From assembly GCA_044340025.1 (NCBI GenBank), contig JBIIUJ010000017.1, positions 1 through 28,255 on the forward strand: a stretch of DNA of 28,255 nucleotides, in the 5' to 3' direction. Both the position numbers and the translations under genes were made by a program. The notes under the pieces are model-generated. The model saw only the letters and a program-made list of their open reading frames with translations, searched no databases and was not told where the DNA came from. The stretch comes from JBIIUJ01 sp044340025 (GTDB lineage Bacteria > Pseudomonadota > Alphaproteobacteria > Caulobacterales > Aquidulcibacteraceae). This document shows positions 14,899 to 23,413 of the stretch, piece by piece. Position 1 is the first letter of the stretch; the number at the start of each line of letters is the position of its first letter.

Positions 14899-15579
14899 TC
14901 ATGGATAAAGGCGCGAACTTGTCCAGGCGCTGTCGGGTTCCGGGCGGCTGAATACCAGCCGATCATGGAGTCTGAACGGGCGATCACGCCAAAACTCTAT
15001 AGCGACGGGCTCCAGGCGAAAGCCGGACCAGAAAGGCGGCCGCGGAATCGCCCCGAGCCCAAACCTCACCGCCAGGCTCGCGGCCGCTTTTTCCAAGGCA
15101 AACCGCCCCTCCAGCGGGCGCGACTGCGCGCTCGCCCAGGCGCCGATCTGGCTATCGCGCGCCCGGCTGGCGAAATAGGCGTCGGCTTCCTCCGCGCTGA
15201 CGGGCGCCACAGCGCCGCGCACCCGAACCTGCCGGCGCAGGCTTTTCCAGTGAAACACCAGCGCTGCTCTGGGCGTCGCGGCGAGCTGCCGGCCCTTCGC
15301 GCTCTCCAGATTGGTGTAGAACACAAATCCGTCAGCATCGACGTCCTTCAAAAGCACCATTCGCGCGTCGGGCATGCCCTCTGCGTCCACGGTGGCCAGG
15401 GTCATGGCGTTGGGATCGTTCGGCTCTTTCGCCCGCGCCGCCGTCAGCCACTCGGCAAAGAGCGCGAACGGATCATGGCTGGCGAAGAAGGCGGAATCGT
15501 CCGGCGGCGGGCTTGCCGCATAGTCGCCGGCGCTCGGCGTGGGCGGGATGAGATCTGAGCGGGTCATCGCCTGCGACAT
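14899..15579 (-). CDS. pdxH: Pyridoxamine 5'-phosphate oxidase
   Basis: A 226-residue PdxH, which uses FMN to oxidise pyridoxine or pyridoxamine 5'-phosphate to pyridoxal 5'-phosphate, the last step of vitamin B6 synthesis or salvage. Visible motifs are AMTLATVDAEGMPDARMVLL, KDVDADGFVFYTNLESAKGR (FMN binding), ALVFHWKSLRRQVRVRG, and the C-terminal FRLEPVAIEFW, RPFRLHDRLVF and terminal SRLYP. The usual tryptophan before RLYP is replaced by the SSRLYP form, a minor deviation. It is divergent from a DnaJ-domain gene across 74 bases. Confidence 0.95.
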   Translation of the reverse strand: MSQAMTRSDLIPPTPSAGDYAASPPPDDSAFFASHDPFALFAEWLTAARAKEPNDPNAMTLATVDAEGMPDARMVLLKDVDADGFVFYTNLESAKGRQLAATPRAALVFHWKSLRRQVRVRGAVAPVSAEEADAYFASRARDSQIGAWASAQSRPLEGRFALEKAAASLAVRFGLGAIPRPPFWSGFRLEPVAIEFWRDRPFRLHDRLVFSRPEPDSAWTSSRLYP

Positions 15580-15653
15580 AGGCTGATCAGGCGGCAGTTG
15601 GAACCCGGCCGCCGTTTACGTCGCATCAACCATAACGCCTCAAGTCTGCGCGC

Positions 15654-16427
15654 ATGGGTCAGGCCCTGCGCAACCCCTATTCCGTTCTTGGCCTGCCGCC
15701 AGACGCCGACGCCCGCGCTGCGCGGGCGGCGTTCCGCGTTGTGGCCAAGAGTTGCCATCCCGATCTCAACCCCGACGACCCCGCAGCCCGCGCCCGGTTC
15801 GAGGACGCCCAGGCCGCCTATTCCCGGATTGTCGCCACCGCCAGGATGCGCGATGCGCTGAGGACGGAGCCAACATCCCAGCCTGCCCCGGCGCCGCGGC
15901 GCGGCGCTGCTGCGCGATCCGAGGCGGCCCCGGTCCTGCCCCTCGCGCTCAGTCTCGAGGAGGCGATCGAAGGCGCGGTGAAAACGGTGCGGCGCGGCCG
16001 GGAGCGGCTGGTGGTGCGCGCTCCAGCGGGCGTCCGCCCGGGCGATCGGCTGATCGCGCGCGACCTCAGCGGCGCTCCGGTGACGCTTGAGGCTCAAATC
16101 TCGGCCGATCCCGACTTCAGGGTCAGGGGCGCCGATCTCCACGGGGTGCTGCTTGTCTCGGCCGAGGCGCTCGAGCGTGGCGCGCCGCAGACGGTCCAGA
16201 CGCCGCATGGGCCGCTGAGGGTGCGACTTCCGCCGCTCGCCCGCTTCGGAGCCCGCATCCGCGTGAAGGGACGCGGCCTGCCAGCGCGCGCCGGGGTCCC
16301 GGCGGGCGACCTGTATCTGGAGCTGCGGCCGGCGCCCGCCAGCGGGCGCGAGCTTCTGGGCGCGCTCGGCAGGGCGGCGCGTGCGCTTGGCCTCGACTTC
16401 GACCGGATCCGCCAGGCCGCGCGCTGA
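15654..16427 (+). CDS. Small DnaJ-type co-chaperone
   Basis: A 257-residue protein. The J domain occupies residues 7-66 (NPYSVLGLPPDADARAARAA) with the essential HPD at 35-37 (CHPDLNPDDPAARARFEDAQ). It lacks the zinc-finger region of classical DnaJ. The rest (about 95-240) is a DnaJ C-terminal substrate-binding domain: LSLEEAIEGAVKTVRRG, RLPPLARFGARIRVKGRGLP and GDLYLELRP. It therefore resembles CbpA-type proteins that stimulate DnaK. It is divergent from pdxH and followed after 44 bases by aroC. The client is unknown. Confidence 0.88.
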   Translation: MGQALRNPYSVLGLPPDADARAARAAFRVVAKSCHPDLNPDDPAARARFEDAQAAYSRIVATARMRDALRTEPTSQPAPAPRRGAAARSEAAPVLPLALSLEEAIEGAVKTVRRGRERLVVRAPAGVRPGDRLIARDLSGAPVTLEAQISADPDFRVRGADLHGVLLVSAEALERGAPQTVQTPHGPLRVRLPPLARFGARIRVKGRGLPARAGVPAGDLYLELRPAPASGRELLGALGRAARALGLDFDRIRQAAR

Positions 16428-16471
16428 GGCCGCGGCTTCCCCCCTGCAGCGCAAGCGCCTAAACGCAGGCC

Positions 16472-17566
16472 ATGTCGCACAACACGTTCGGCCATCTCTT
16501 CCGCGTCACCACCTGGGGCGAAAGCCATGGGCCGGCGCTCGGCTGCGTGGTGGATGGCTGTCCGCCCGGCTTGCCGCTGACCGAGGCGATGATCCAAGCC
16601 GATCTCGACCGTCGCCGTCCAGGCACCAGCCGCTTCGTCACGCAGCGACGCGAGCCGGATGCCGTGCGCATCCTCTCCGGCGTGTTCCAAGATGAGCGCA
16701 CCGGCGGCCCTGTCACGACGGGAACGCCGATCAGCCTGATGATCGAAAACCAGGACCAGCGCTCCAAGGACTATTCCGAGATCCGCGATCAATATCGCCC
16801 GGGTCATGCCGATTACACCTATGACGTCAAATATGGCGTGCGCGACTATCGTGGCGGCGGGCGTTCCAGCGCGCGCGAGACGGCGGCGCGCGTGGCGGCC
16901 GGGGCGATCGCGCGCCAGGTTCTGGGCGAAGGCGTCAGCGTACGGTGCGCGCTGATCCAGATCGGGCCGCACCGGATCGACCGCGCCGCCTGGGACTGGG
17001 AAGAGACCGCCCGCAACCCGTTCTTCGCGCCGGACGCCGGCATCGTGCCGGTGTGGGAGGAGTTCCTCGACCGCACGCGCAAGGCCGGCTCCTCTGCCGG
17101 GGCGATCCTTGAAGTGATGGCGCGCGGCGTTCCCGCCGGTCTTGGCGCCCCGCTTTATGGCAAGCTCGACGCCGATATCGCCGCTGCGCTGATGGGGATC
17201 AATGCGGCGAAAGGCGTGGAAATCGGCGATGGTTTCGCCGCCGCCGCGCTTTCCGGCGAAGAGAACGCCGATGAGATGCGGATCGGCCCGGACGGCGGAC
17301 CTGTCTTTCTGGCCAATCACGCCGGCGGCATTCTCGGCGGCATTTCCACCGGCCAGGACATTGTGGCCCGGTTCGCGATCAAGCCGACAAGCTCGATTCT
17401 CACCCCTGTGCGCTCCATCACGCGGACAGGCGAGGAGGTTTTGCTTCAGACAAAGGGCAGACACGACCCTTGCGTGGGGATTCGCGCCGCTCCGGTCGCT
17501 GAAGCCATGGTCGCGTGCGTGCTTGCGGACCATTTCCTGCGCCATCGGGCCCAGACTGCGACTTAG
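16472..17566 (+). CDS. aroC: Chorismate synthase
   Basis: A 364-residue AroC, which converts EPSP to chorismate using reduced FMN, the last step of the shikimate pathway. It starts MSHNTFGHLFRVTTWGESHG, the conserved N-terminal signature with the active-site His. Further signatures are RRPGTSRFVTQRREPDAVRI, GHADYTYDVKYGVRDYRGGG and SSARETAARVAAGAIARQVL, and then GGISTGQDIVARFAIKPTSS with GRHDPCVGIRAAPVAEAM near the end. All expected blocks are present. A membrane-protein gene follows after 29 bases, within which lies a hairpin. Confidence 0.97.
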   Translation: MSHNTFGHLFRVTTWGESHGPALGCVVDGCPPGLPLTEAMIQADLDRRRPGTSRFVTQRREPDAVRILSGVFQDERTGGPVTTGTPISLMIENQDQRSKDYSEIRDQYRPGHADYTYDVKYGVRDYRGGGRSSARETAARVAAGAIARQVLGEGVSVRCALIQIGPHRIDRAAWDWEETARNPFFAPDAGIVPVWEEFLDRTRKAGSSAGAILEVMARGVPAGLGAPLYGKLDADIAAALMGINAAKGVEIGDGFAAAALSGEENADEMRIGPDGGPVFLANHAGGILGGISTGQDIVARFAIKPTSSILTPVRSITRTGEEVLLQTKGRHDPCVGIRAAPVAEAMVACVLADHFLRHRAQTAT

Positions 17567-17574
17567 GTCGTAGC

Positions 17575-17592
17575 CGGGCTCGCTGGAGCCCG
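17575..17592 (+). promoter_or_regulatory. Hairpin hiding the ribosome site of the gene after aroC
   Basis: CGGGCTC and GAGCCCG form a 7-bp stem with a GCTG loop, starting 8 bases after the aroC stop. The 3' arm contains the GGAG ribosome site of the gene starting at 17596. Ribosomes finishing aroC could open the stem, coupling translation of the two genes. Confidence 0.5.
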
Positions 17593-17595
17593 CGC

Positions 17596-18138
17596 ATGAA
17601 CGCCTATGTCCGCCCGCCCTCCATCAAGAGGGTCTTTGTTTCCCACTATCGGCCGGACCGGATCCGGCTTGGGCTGGGCGTGCTCTGGGTGCTTTCGCTC
17701 GCCATGGCCTTTGGCGCAGCCATGAGCGGCGGGGTCCCCGTCGTCTGGTTTGTGGTGGCTGGTGCGGCCAGCTACTACGTCTGGCCGCTGTTGCATCGCG
17801 AGCAGGCGCTAAAGCTGGGCGCGGACGGCGTCACGGTGGATGGCGTCGGCCGCGCGCCCTGGGAAGCGGTCAGTCGCATCCGCAGCCGCGAGATCGTGGT
17901 CGATGGCCGCCGGATCACGCAGTTGGCCCTCACCCTGGGCGCTCCGGCCGAAATGGCCATTGTGGGCGACCGGCCGAAACCCCATCGCAAACTTCAAATG
18001 CAGATCGCCCGGGTGGTCGACGACCAGGCCATCATCATCAACCTGTCTGACCTCGACGATTCCCCCGAAGATGTGATCCGTGCGGCCGAATACTTCCTTG
18101 GCCAGCGGGTGGAAAGCCAGCGCGCCATTGTGGCCTGA
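17596..18138 (+). CDS. Small membrane protein with PH-like cytoplasmic domain, function unknown
   Basis: A 180-residue protein I cannot assign to a characterised family. It has two predicted membrane helices (about 24-43, IRLGLGVLWVLSLAMAFGAA, and 49-66, VWFVVAGAASYYVWPLL). A soluble part follows with a strand-rich pattern (LKLGADGVTVDGVGRAPWEA, then SRIRSREIVVDGRRITQLAL) that resembles bacterial PH-like domains, and a C-terminal helix (PEDVIRAAEYFLGQRVES). ATG 17596 is favoured by GGAG 7 bases upstream, although that site lies in a hairpin. It follows aroC and ends one base from the convergent TonB-dependent receptor gene. Confidence 0.75.
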   Translation: MNAYVRPPSIKRVFVSHYRPDRIRLGLGVLWVLSLAMAFGAAMSGGVPVVWFVVAGAASYYVWPLLHREQALKLGADGVTVDGVGRAPWEAVSRIRSREIVVDGRRITQLALTLGAPAEMAIVGDRPKPHRKLQMQIARVVDDQAIIINLSDLDDSPEDVIRAAEYFLGQRVESQRAIVA

Positions 18139-18139
18139 G

Positions 18140-20194
18140 CTAGCGCCGCAGCATCAGACCGGCCCGCACGCTCCGCGCGCCGGCCTGCTGGGACACCCCA
18201 TCGGCGAACCGGTTGATGGTGATGGCGGCGTCGCCAGCGTTCTCCAGCGCCACGAAGGCTTCCACCCCGGCGGCGACCTCCAGGCCAGCCCGCAGGTCCA
18301 CGACAACGAACCCCGGCAGGAGCCGGCTGTTGAGATCATCCTCGAACCGGTCGCTTTCCAGCCGCGCGGCAGCTGAAAGGTCCCACCCGCCCAGCCGCCA
18401 CGCAAGGCTGGCGCTGGCCTGATGGCGCGCGGTCTGGGCCGGGCGCCGCCCGGTCAGCGCCGGCAGAGACGCGCCGCCATCTACTTCTGCGTCCACATAG
18501 GCATAGGCCGCATCGAGCGACCACGCGCCGAGGCGGGCTTGCGCGGCCAGCTCAAGGCCCGCCGCGTCGATGACGCCTGCGTTGCGCCGCTCGCGCACTG
18601 TCCCGCCAGCCGGGATGAAGCCGACGCGGGCGAAGACGCCGGGCCCGGTCGCGAGCGTCACATTGGCGATCGGATCGTGCAGCCGGTTGAGGAAGACCGT
18701 CGCCTCCGCGCGCCAGCTGGAGCCCGCCGCCGCAAGGCCCAGATCCAGGCCGGTCAGCCGTTCCGGCGCGAGCGCGGCGTTCGCCTCCGTAACGTCATTG
18801 CCGATCCGGAAAGGCCGGTGGAGCTCATTCAGGCTCGGCGGGCGAAAACCGGAATAGGCGGCGATCCGCCCGCTCCAGCGTGAATCGAAGGCATAAGCCG
18901 CCCCGGCTCGCGCGGTCAGGAGGCCGCCGTCGCGATCGGCAGGGCTCTCGCGCAGCGTCAGGGCGCCGGTGGCGCGGTCGCGCTCCTCGCGCCGCGCGCT
19001 CGACAAGCGCCAGGCATCGGCCCGCAGCCCAGCCGCAAGGCTCAACCCGCCGGCGTTGCGCTGGCCCTCCAGATAAAGCCCGGCAAGCCTCTGGGCGCCG
19101 CCCGCGACGCGCGTCCGGGTGAAGGCCCCTTGCTGAAACCGGAACAGTTCGCGCGTTTCTCCCTCCACGCGGCGTGCGTCCCCGCCCAGCTCCAGCGTCC
19201 AGTCCGGTCCCTGCCAGCGCACGGCGGCGGCCGCGCCGATCCCCAGCGCCGGCGTCGCCTGCTGGTCGAGGCTGGGTGTCGTGCTGGCCCGATCGGCGGC
19301 CACCGCGACGGTGCGGTTGGCGAAGTCGCGCTCCTGCGCATAGGCGAGCACCCGGCCCTGCCCGCCCCAGAGCGGCGAGCGCAGCGCAAAACTGAGGTCG
19401 GCGCCCCGGGCGCGGCTGTCTGCGCCCGCCTGGCCGGCGCCGCGCCGCTCCTCGAAAGCCGCCAGTCGCGCCGAGAGCGCCGCCTCCGGGCCAAGGGCGA
19501 TCTGCGCGGTCGCCCCGCCGGTCCAGGCGTCCAGAAAGGCGCGCTGATCGGCCGGCCCGCGCCGGCCTGGCTCCAGCGGGATGGTTCCGTCTCCCGTCTG
19601 GCCCGCGGCGAACAGCGTCACCACGCCGGGCCCGGCCCCAAGGCTCGCCACCCCCGCACCCGCCCTTTGCCCGCGGTCGCCCGCTTCCGCCCGCAAAGCG
19701 AAGCCGCCGCGCGCCGGTCGGGCCTCTGTCAGGTCGATAGCGCCGGTCAGCGCCTGCGGCCCGAAGGGGCCAGCCCCGCCGCCGCGCGCGATCCGCGCCC
19801 CTTCGATCAGCAGCGGGTCAAGCCGGGTCCAGAAAACCCAGCCGCCGAATGGATCATTCTGCGGGACCCCGTCCAGCAAAACCAGCGCCCGGCCCGCGCC
19901 ATTCGGCCCCAGCCCGCGCAGGCTTGCGCCCTGGACGGTCGCATTCGCCGTGGCGCTGCTGGTGCGGCGGAACAGGCTGAAGCCGGGGACCTGACGCAAC
20001 GCCTCATCCAGGCGCGCGGCGGCCTGAAGCCGCTCTGGCCCCAGCGTCACCACCCCATAGACCGGATCGCTCGCCGCCGGGGCGAGGCGCTCGGCGCGCA
20101 CGATCACGATCGCTGGCGTGGCGGTCTCGCCCGCCCTGGCTGCGGGGGAAGCACCAAGGGCGGCCGAGGCGAGAAGGCAGGTCCGGATGATCAC
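18140..20194 (-). CDS. TonB-dependent outer-membrane receptor
   Basis: A 684-residue receptor. A signal peptide (MIIRTCLLASAALGASPAAR, cleaved near ARA) is followed by a TonB-box-like AIVIVRAE. The plug domain (about 45-150) contains ARLDEALRQVPGFSLFRRTS, SLRGLGPNGAGRALVLLDGV and GPFGPQALTGAIDL. A 22-strand barrel follows, with the family block GFRPPSLNELHRPFRIGNDV. The protein ends GLMLRR, so the usual C-terminal Phe used for barrel assembly is absent; the last strand may be shifted. The size and plug resemble BtuB-like or siderophore receptors, but the substrate cannot be inferred; no riboswitch was seen upstream. Start is GTG 20194 with TAGGCG upstream. Confidence 0.92.
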   Translation of the reverse strand: MIIRTCLLASAALGASPAARAGETATPAIVIVRAERLAPAASDPVYGVVTLGPERLQAAARLDEALRQVPGFSLFRRTSSATANATVQGASLRGLGPNGAGRALVLLDGVPQNDPFGGWVFWTRLDPLLIEGARIARGGGAGPFGPQALTGAIDLTEARPARGGFALRAEAGDRGQRAGAGVASLGAGPGVVTLFAAGQTGDGTIPLEPGRRGPADQRAFLDAWTGGATAQIALGPEAALSARLAAFEERRGAGQAGADSRARGADLSFALRSPLWGGQGRVLAYAQERDFANRTVAVAADRASTTPSLDQQATPALGIGAAAAVRWQGPDWTLELGGDARRVEGETRELFRFQQGAFTRTRVAGGAQRLAGLYLEGQRNAGGLSLAAGLRADAWRLSSARREERDRATGALTLRESPADRDGGLLTARAGAAYAFDSRWSGRIAAYSGFRPPSLNELHRPFRIGNDVTEANAALAPERLTGLDLGLAAAGSSWRAEATVFLNRLHDPIANVTLATGPGVFARVGFIPAGGTVRERRNAGVIDAAGLELAAQARLGAWSLDAAYAYVDAEVDGGASLPALTGRRPAQTARHQASASLAWRLGGWDLSAAARLESDRFEDDLNSRLLPGFVVVDLRAGLEVAAGVEAFVALENAGDAAITINRFADGVSQQAGARSVRAGLMLRR

Positions 20195-20282
20195 GACGCC
20201 TAGCCGCTAGCCCGCTGCGCGCACCACGCCAAGCACTTCTTAACCCTGATGCGAAAGGCTTTATCTCGAACGGAGGACTTTC

Positions 20283-21323
20283 ATGGCGCGCCGCTTCGCC
20301 GCCCTGCTCGCCTGTCTGGCGGCGCTGACTGCTGCGCCGGCCCGGGCAGACTGCGCCGCGGCCGCGGCTTATTCAGAAGCGCGCGCCGGGCTTGCCCTTC
20401 TTGTTCTGCGTGATGGCGTGGTGGTGTGCGAACGCTATGCCGAGGCCTGGGGGCCGGATCGCGCGATCGAGCTGCAGAGCATCACCAAGAGCTTCACCGC
20501 CCTGATCGCCGCCGCCGCCGTTCAGGATGGCTTTCTGCATCTTGATGAGCGCGCGTCCAACACGCTCGCGGAGTGGCGTGAGGATTCCCAAAAGGATGCG
20601 ATCACGGTGCGCGAGCTGCTGGACCTGTCCAGCGGCTTGACGGTGCGCTTCGGCCCCGGCGTCGTGCCCACCTATGCCGAAGCGATCGCCGCGCCGATGC
20701 GGGCGGCGCCGGGGGAACGCTTCGACTATGGCGCGGGTCCGTTTCAGGTGTTCGGCGCCCTCGTGAGCCGCGCTCTGTTGCTTTCTGCTCAGGATCCTTC
20801 GCCGGTGGTCTATCTTCAGCGGCGGGTGCTTGATCCCCTCGGCGTCCGCCCGGCGCGCTGGACCCATCTTGCCGACCGGATGCCGACGCTTTCATCGGGC
20901 GCGCACATGACCGCGCGTGACGTGGCGCTGATCGGCGAACTGGTTCGAGCCGGCGGGGCCTGGAACGGCGTTCAGCTGATCGATCCCGAGACGCTGGAGG
21001 TCGCGCTTACAAGATCGGCGGCCAATCGGAACTATGGCATGGCCTGGTGGACCATCGGGACCGCCGGGCTGGGCCGGGGGGCTGGGTTGCCAGCGGGGGC
21101 GCTGGCCGAGCGGGTCCCGGCAGACTGGGTCATGGCCGCCGGCGCCGGCAAGCAGCGGCTGCTGATCTCCCGGGAAGCCCGGCTGACGGTGGTGCGGCTG
21201 GCTCCGCGCGAAGGCGCGCGGGACTGGTCGGATCAGGCCTTCCTCTCTCACCTCCTCGGGCTGGAGCCTCAGCGCTCCACAGCGTCGGCTGGGGCCAGCG
21301 CCGCGCGCGACGCCGGGGCATAG
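20283..21323 (+). CDS. Exported serine hydrolase of the beta-lactamase fold (class C-like)
   Basis: A 346-residue protein with a Sec signal peptide (MARRFAALLACLAALTAAPA, cleaved after ARA). The catalytic SxxK is SITK (Ser66, Lys69) in ELQSITKSFTALIAAAAVQD. ELLDLSSGLTVRFGPG and PGERFDYGAGPFQVFGALVS follow. The second motif is Tyr149-Gly-Ala rather than the usual Tyr-x-Asn, and a third motif may be GAGKQ near residue 290. Such proteins act as esterases, D-aminopeptidases or peptidoglycan-related enzymes; beta-lactam hydrolysis is not implied. A strong GGAGGA precedes ATG 20283. It overlaps the convergent glycosyltransferase gene by 55 bases. Confidence 0.85.
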   Translation: MARRFAALLACLAALTAAPARADCAAAAAYSEARAGLALLVLRDGVVVCERYAEAWGPDRAIELQSITKSFTALIAAAAVQDGFLHLDERASNTLAEWREDSQKDAITVRELLDLSSGLTVRFGPGVVPTYAEAIAAPMRAAPGERFDYGAGPFQVFGALVSRALLLSAQDPSPVVYLQRRVLDPLGVRPARWTHLADRMPTLSSGAHMTARDVALIGELVRAGGAWNGVQLIDPETLEVALTRSAANRNYGMAWWTIGTAGLGRGAGLPAGALAERVPADWVMAAGAGKQRLLISREARLTVVRLAPREGARDWSDQAFLSHLLGLEPQRSTASAGASAARDAGA

Positions 21324-22813
21324 CCCTCCACCCGATAGAAAACGATGGTGCGCACCTGCCCGCCGCCGAGCGGAATCGTGGCGGCTCCGGCTTGGGTCTT
21401 CACCCGGAAGTCCGCCTGAAACCAGATGTTGTAGCCCGGCGTGACGCTGGCGAGCAGAAACGGCCCCTCCGCGCCTGGCTTCAGGCCGGCGATCGCCTCG
21501 GCATGGCTGACGGTCTCGGAAAACCGCTTCCATATGAAGACAGGCGCCCCGCCCAGGCGCGCCTCCGCGCCGGCATAGCCGGGGTCTGCGTAGTAGCTGA
21601 GCTCGTGGAAGAGCAGGCGATTGTCCACGATGACGCCGCGGCAGTCGCAGGCGGCGGCCTGCTGGGCGATTGCCTCCGTGGTGGCTTCCCAGCCGCGCGC
21701 CCGCTTGAACGCATTGGCGAGACCCAGCGCATCGGCAAGCGACGGGCTGATGATCAGCGCCAGAAACAATCCTGCGATGGCGCCGTTCAAGGTTGCGTTC
21801 AGCCCTAGAACCCAGCGCCGACGCAGGCTGACGGCCCACAGGGCCACCAGCACAGACGCCGCCGGATAGGCGGCGGCCGCCCAGTTTGCATTGGCGCGGG
21901 CGAGAAAGGCCTGCACGCCCACGATCAGCAGCGGCGGCAAGACAAAACAGGCCAGAAACCGCGCGGCGTCTTTCCCCGCAGCGCCTTGCGGCCAACCGCG
22001 CCACAGCCCAAGCGCGATCAGACCCGCAAAGGCGATCGGCCCGAACACGCCCAATTGCTCCAGCGCAAACTCCGCCAACGCCTCCGGGTTGAAGAGGTCG
22101 GAAACCGACCAGTTGGCGTTGTCGGCCAGGTGCGCCACCGGGGCAAAGCCGTTGACAGCGTTCCATGCCAGGTGTGGGCCGAGCAACGCCAGAAACGTCA
22201 CAGGCCCGGCAAGCGCCGCAGGCGCCAGCGCGCGCGCGCGCAAGGTCGGATCGAGCGCTATCGCCAGCGCCGTCCCGATCAGGGCGTAGATCGCAGCATA
22301 TTTGGCGAGCATCCCTATCGCCAGCGCCGCGCCCCACGCCGCCGCCCAGCCCCAGCGCCCAGTCTCCCGAAAACGCCAAAGCGCAATCAGGCCCGCCGTC
22401 CAGGCTGGCATCAGCAGCGCATCGGTGGAGATGATGGCCGATGACAGCGTCACCGCCGGCATCAGCAGATAAATCAAGCCTGCCGCCCCGGCCGCCCCTG
22501 GAAAGCCCAAGGTTCGCGCGAGGGCAAAGACAAGCAGCGCGGTGAGCCCATGCAGCAAGGGCGACAGGGTGCGGATCGCCGCCTCGCTCTCACCAAAGAG
22601 CGTCGTGCTCGCCGCGATCGCCCATCCAACGAGCGGCGGCTTGGAGAAATAGCCAAGCGCCGGGGTTTGGGCCCATCCCCAATACTGGGCTTCGTCCGGC
22701 CCCAGCTCCACCGGCGATGCCCAGACCGCGACCAACCGCAGCGCGACGATCCCGAGCGCCAGCGCGACGAATCCGCGCGTCGAGGGCGCCGCCAGGGTCG
22801 AAATCCATGCCAT
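21269..22813 (-). CDS. GT39-family (ArnT/PMT-like) integral membrane glycosyltransferase
   Basis: A 514-residue protein. The N-terminal region carries the GT39 signature PDEAQYWGWAQTPALGYFSK followed by PPLVGW; Asp40 and Glu41 match the catalytic acidic pair of dolichyl/undecaprenyl-phosphate-sugar-dependent transferases. About ten hydrophobic segments follow (for example AAWGAALAIGMLAKYAAIYA and LAGPVTFLALLGPHLAW), then a soluble periplasmic C-terminal part (FSETVSHAEAIAGLKPGAEG). It probably transfers a sugar from undecaprenyl phosphate onto lipid A, a polysaccharide or a protein; the acceptor is unknown. ATG 22813 begins the conserved frame. Its C-terminus overlaps the convergent hydrolase gene. 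Confidence 0.88.
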   Translation of the reverse strand: MAWISTLAAPSTRGFVALALGIVALRLVAVWASPVELGPDEAQYWGWAQTPALGYFSKPPLVGWAIAASTTLFGESEAAIRTLSPLLHGLTALLVFALARTLGFPGAAGAAGLIYLLMPAVTLSSAIISTDALLMPAWTAGLIALWRFRETGRWGWAAAWGAALAIGMLAKYAAIYALIGTALAIALDPTLRARALAPAALAGPVTFLALLGPHLAWNAVNGFAPVAHLADNANWSVSDLFNPEALAEFALEQLGVFGPIAFAGLIALGLWRGWPQGAAGKDAARFLACFVLPPLLIVGVQAFLARANANWAAAAYPAASVLVALWAVSLRRRWVLGLNATLNGAIAGLFLALIISPSLADALGLANAFKRARGWEATTEAIAQQAAACDCRGVIVDNRLLFHELSYYADPGYAGAEARLGGAPVFIWKRFSETVSHAEAIAGLKPGAEGPFLLASVTPGYNIWFQADFRVKTQAGAATIPLGGGQVRTIVFYRVEGYAPASRAALAPADAVER

Positions 22814-22960
22814 CCCAGCGTCTATAGGCGCACGCGCGCAATTTCTGCATGAAAAGGCGGCAAACCGCTCTAGATGTCCGATGAGGATGAGGAGCGCCGT
22901 ATCCCGCGTCCGGCGCGGGCGGCCCAGCGCCGCCCTAACCGGCGCTCCCTGAACAGCCTT

Positions 22961-22990
22961 GCGGCGGGGGCGACCCCGCCGCTTCTTTTT
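22961..22990 (+). terminator. Strong plus-strand rho-independent terminator with no known plus-strand gene
   Basis: A perfect 9-bp GC stem GCGGCGGGG/CCCCGCCGC with a GCGA tetraloop is followed by TTCTTTTT on the plus strand. On the minus strand the hairpin is not followed by a U-run, so it does not look like the terminator of the bioY-DUF1284 transcript. A second hairpin (GGGCGGC/GCCGCCC, 22917-22935) lies just upstream. Together they suggest the 3' end of a short plus-strand RNA that begins between about 22815 and 22900. Confidence 0.75.
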
Positions 22991-22996
22991 GGCGCT

Positions 22997-23413
22997 TCAG
23001 GACAGCCTCGCCCCGGCGAAGCCCTCGGCTGCAATCCCATCGCAGGTCTCGATCCAGGGGCATTGCGCACATCCGGCCCGAAGCTCGCCCGAGGCAAACA
23101 TGGGGCGGGCGGAGGCAATCAGCCGGCCCGCCTCCGGAATCCGGACGCCGGGCGCGATGGGGGAGCCGAGCATCTGCGAAAAAGCCGCGAGCGCGGATGC
23201 ATCACGGGCGGCCGCCCTTGCAGCATCGCAGTGATTGGCGGGGTCGTGCGCCCAGCCCGCGCAGATATCGTCCGGACCCTCGACAATCTCGACGGTCTCG
23301 CCGGCGTTCAGCCGCTCGGCGATGGCGTCCATGCCGCGCACGAAGCCCTCGGAGTATCCAAGTCCTGTGTAGGTCTGAAGGCAGAGTAGATGGTGGCCGC
23401 GCAGCCGGATCAC
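22997..23413 (-). CDS. DUF1284 family Cys-rich protein
   Basis: A 138-residue protein of the DUF1284 family. It begins with the family signature (initiator)IRLRGHHLLCLQTYTGLGYS, then FVRGMDAIAERL and EGPDDICAGWAHD. The C-terminal CAQCPWIETCDG is a Cys-x2-Cys-x5-Cys cluster. With Cys12 and the HC pair in the middle it could bind a metal or iron-sulfur cluster; this is inference. The start is GTG 23413, whose GTGA overlaps the bioY stop, so the genes are translationally coupled. An alternative GTG at 23446 lies inside bioY. The function is not established. Confidence 0.82.
   Translation of the reverse strand: MIRLRGHHLLCLQTYTGLGYSEGFVRGMDAIAERLNAGETVEIVEGPDDICAGWAHDPANHCDAARAAARDASALAAFSQMLGSPIAPGVRIPEAGRLIASARPMFASGELRAGCAQCPWIETCDGIAAEGFAGARLS

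Noticed and set aside
19130..20203. Plus-strand frame of 357 codons opposite the TonB-dependent receptor
   Set aside because: Antisense to a well-supported receptor; Arg/Pro/Gly-rich without domains.
20195..20282. Possible cobalamin riboswitch upstream of the TonB-dependent receptor
   Set aside because: The space is only 88 bases and contains no recognisable B12-box or extended structure.
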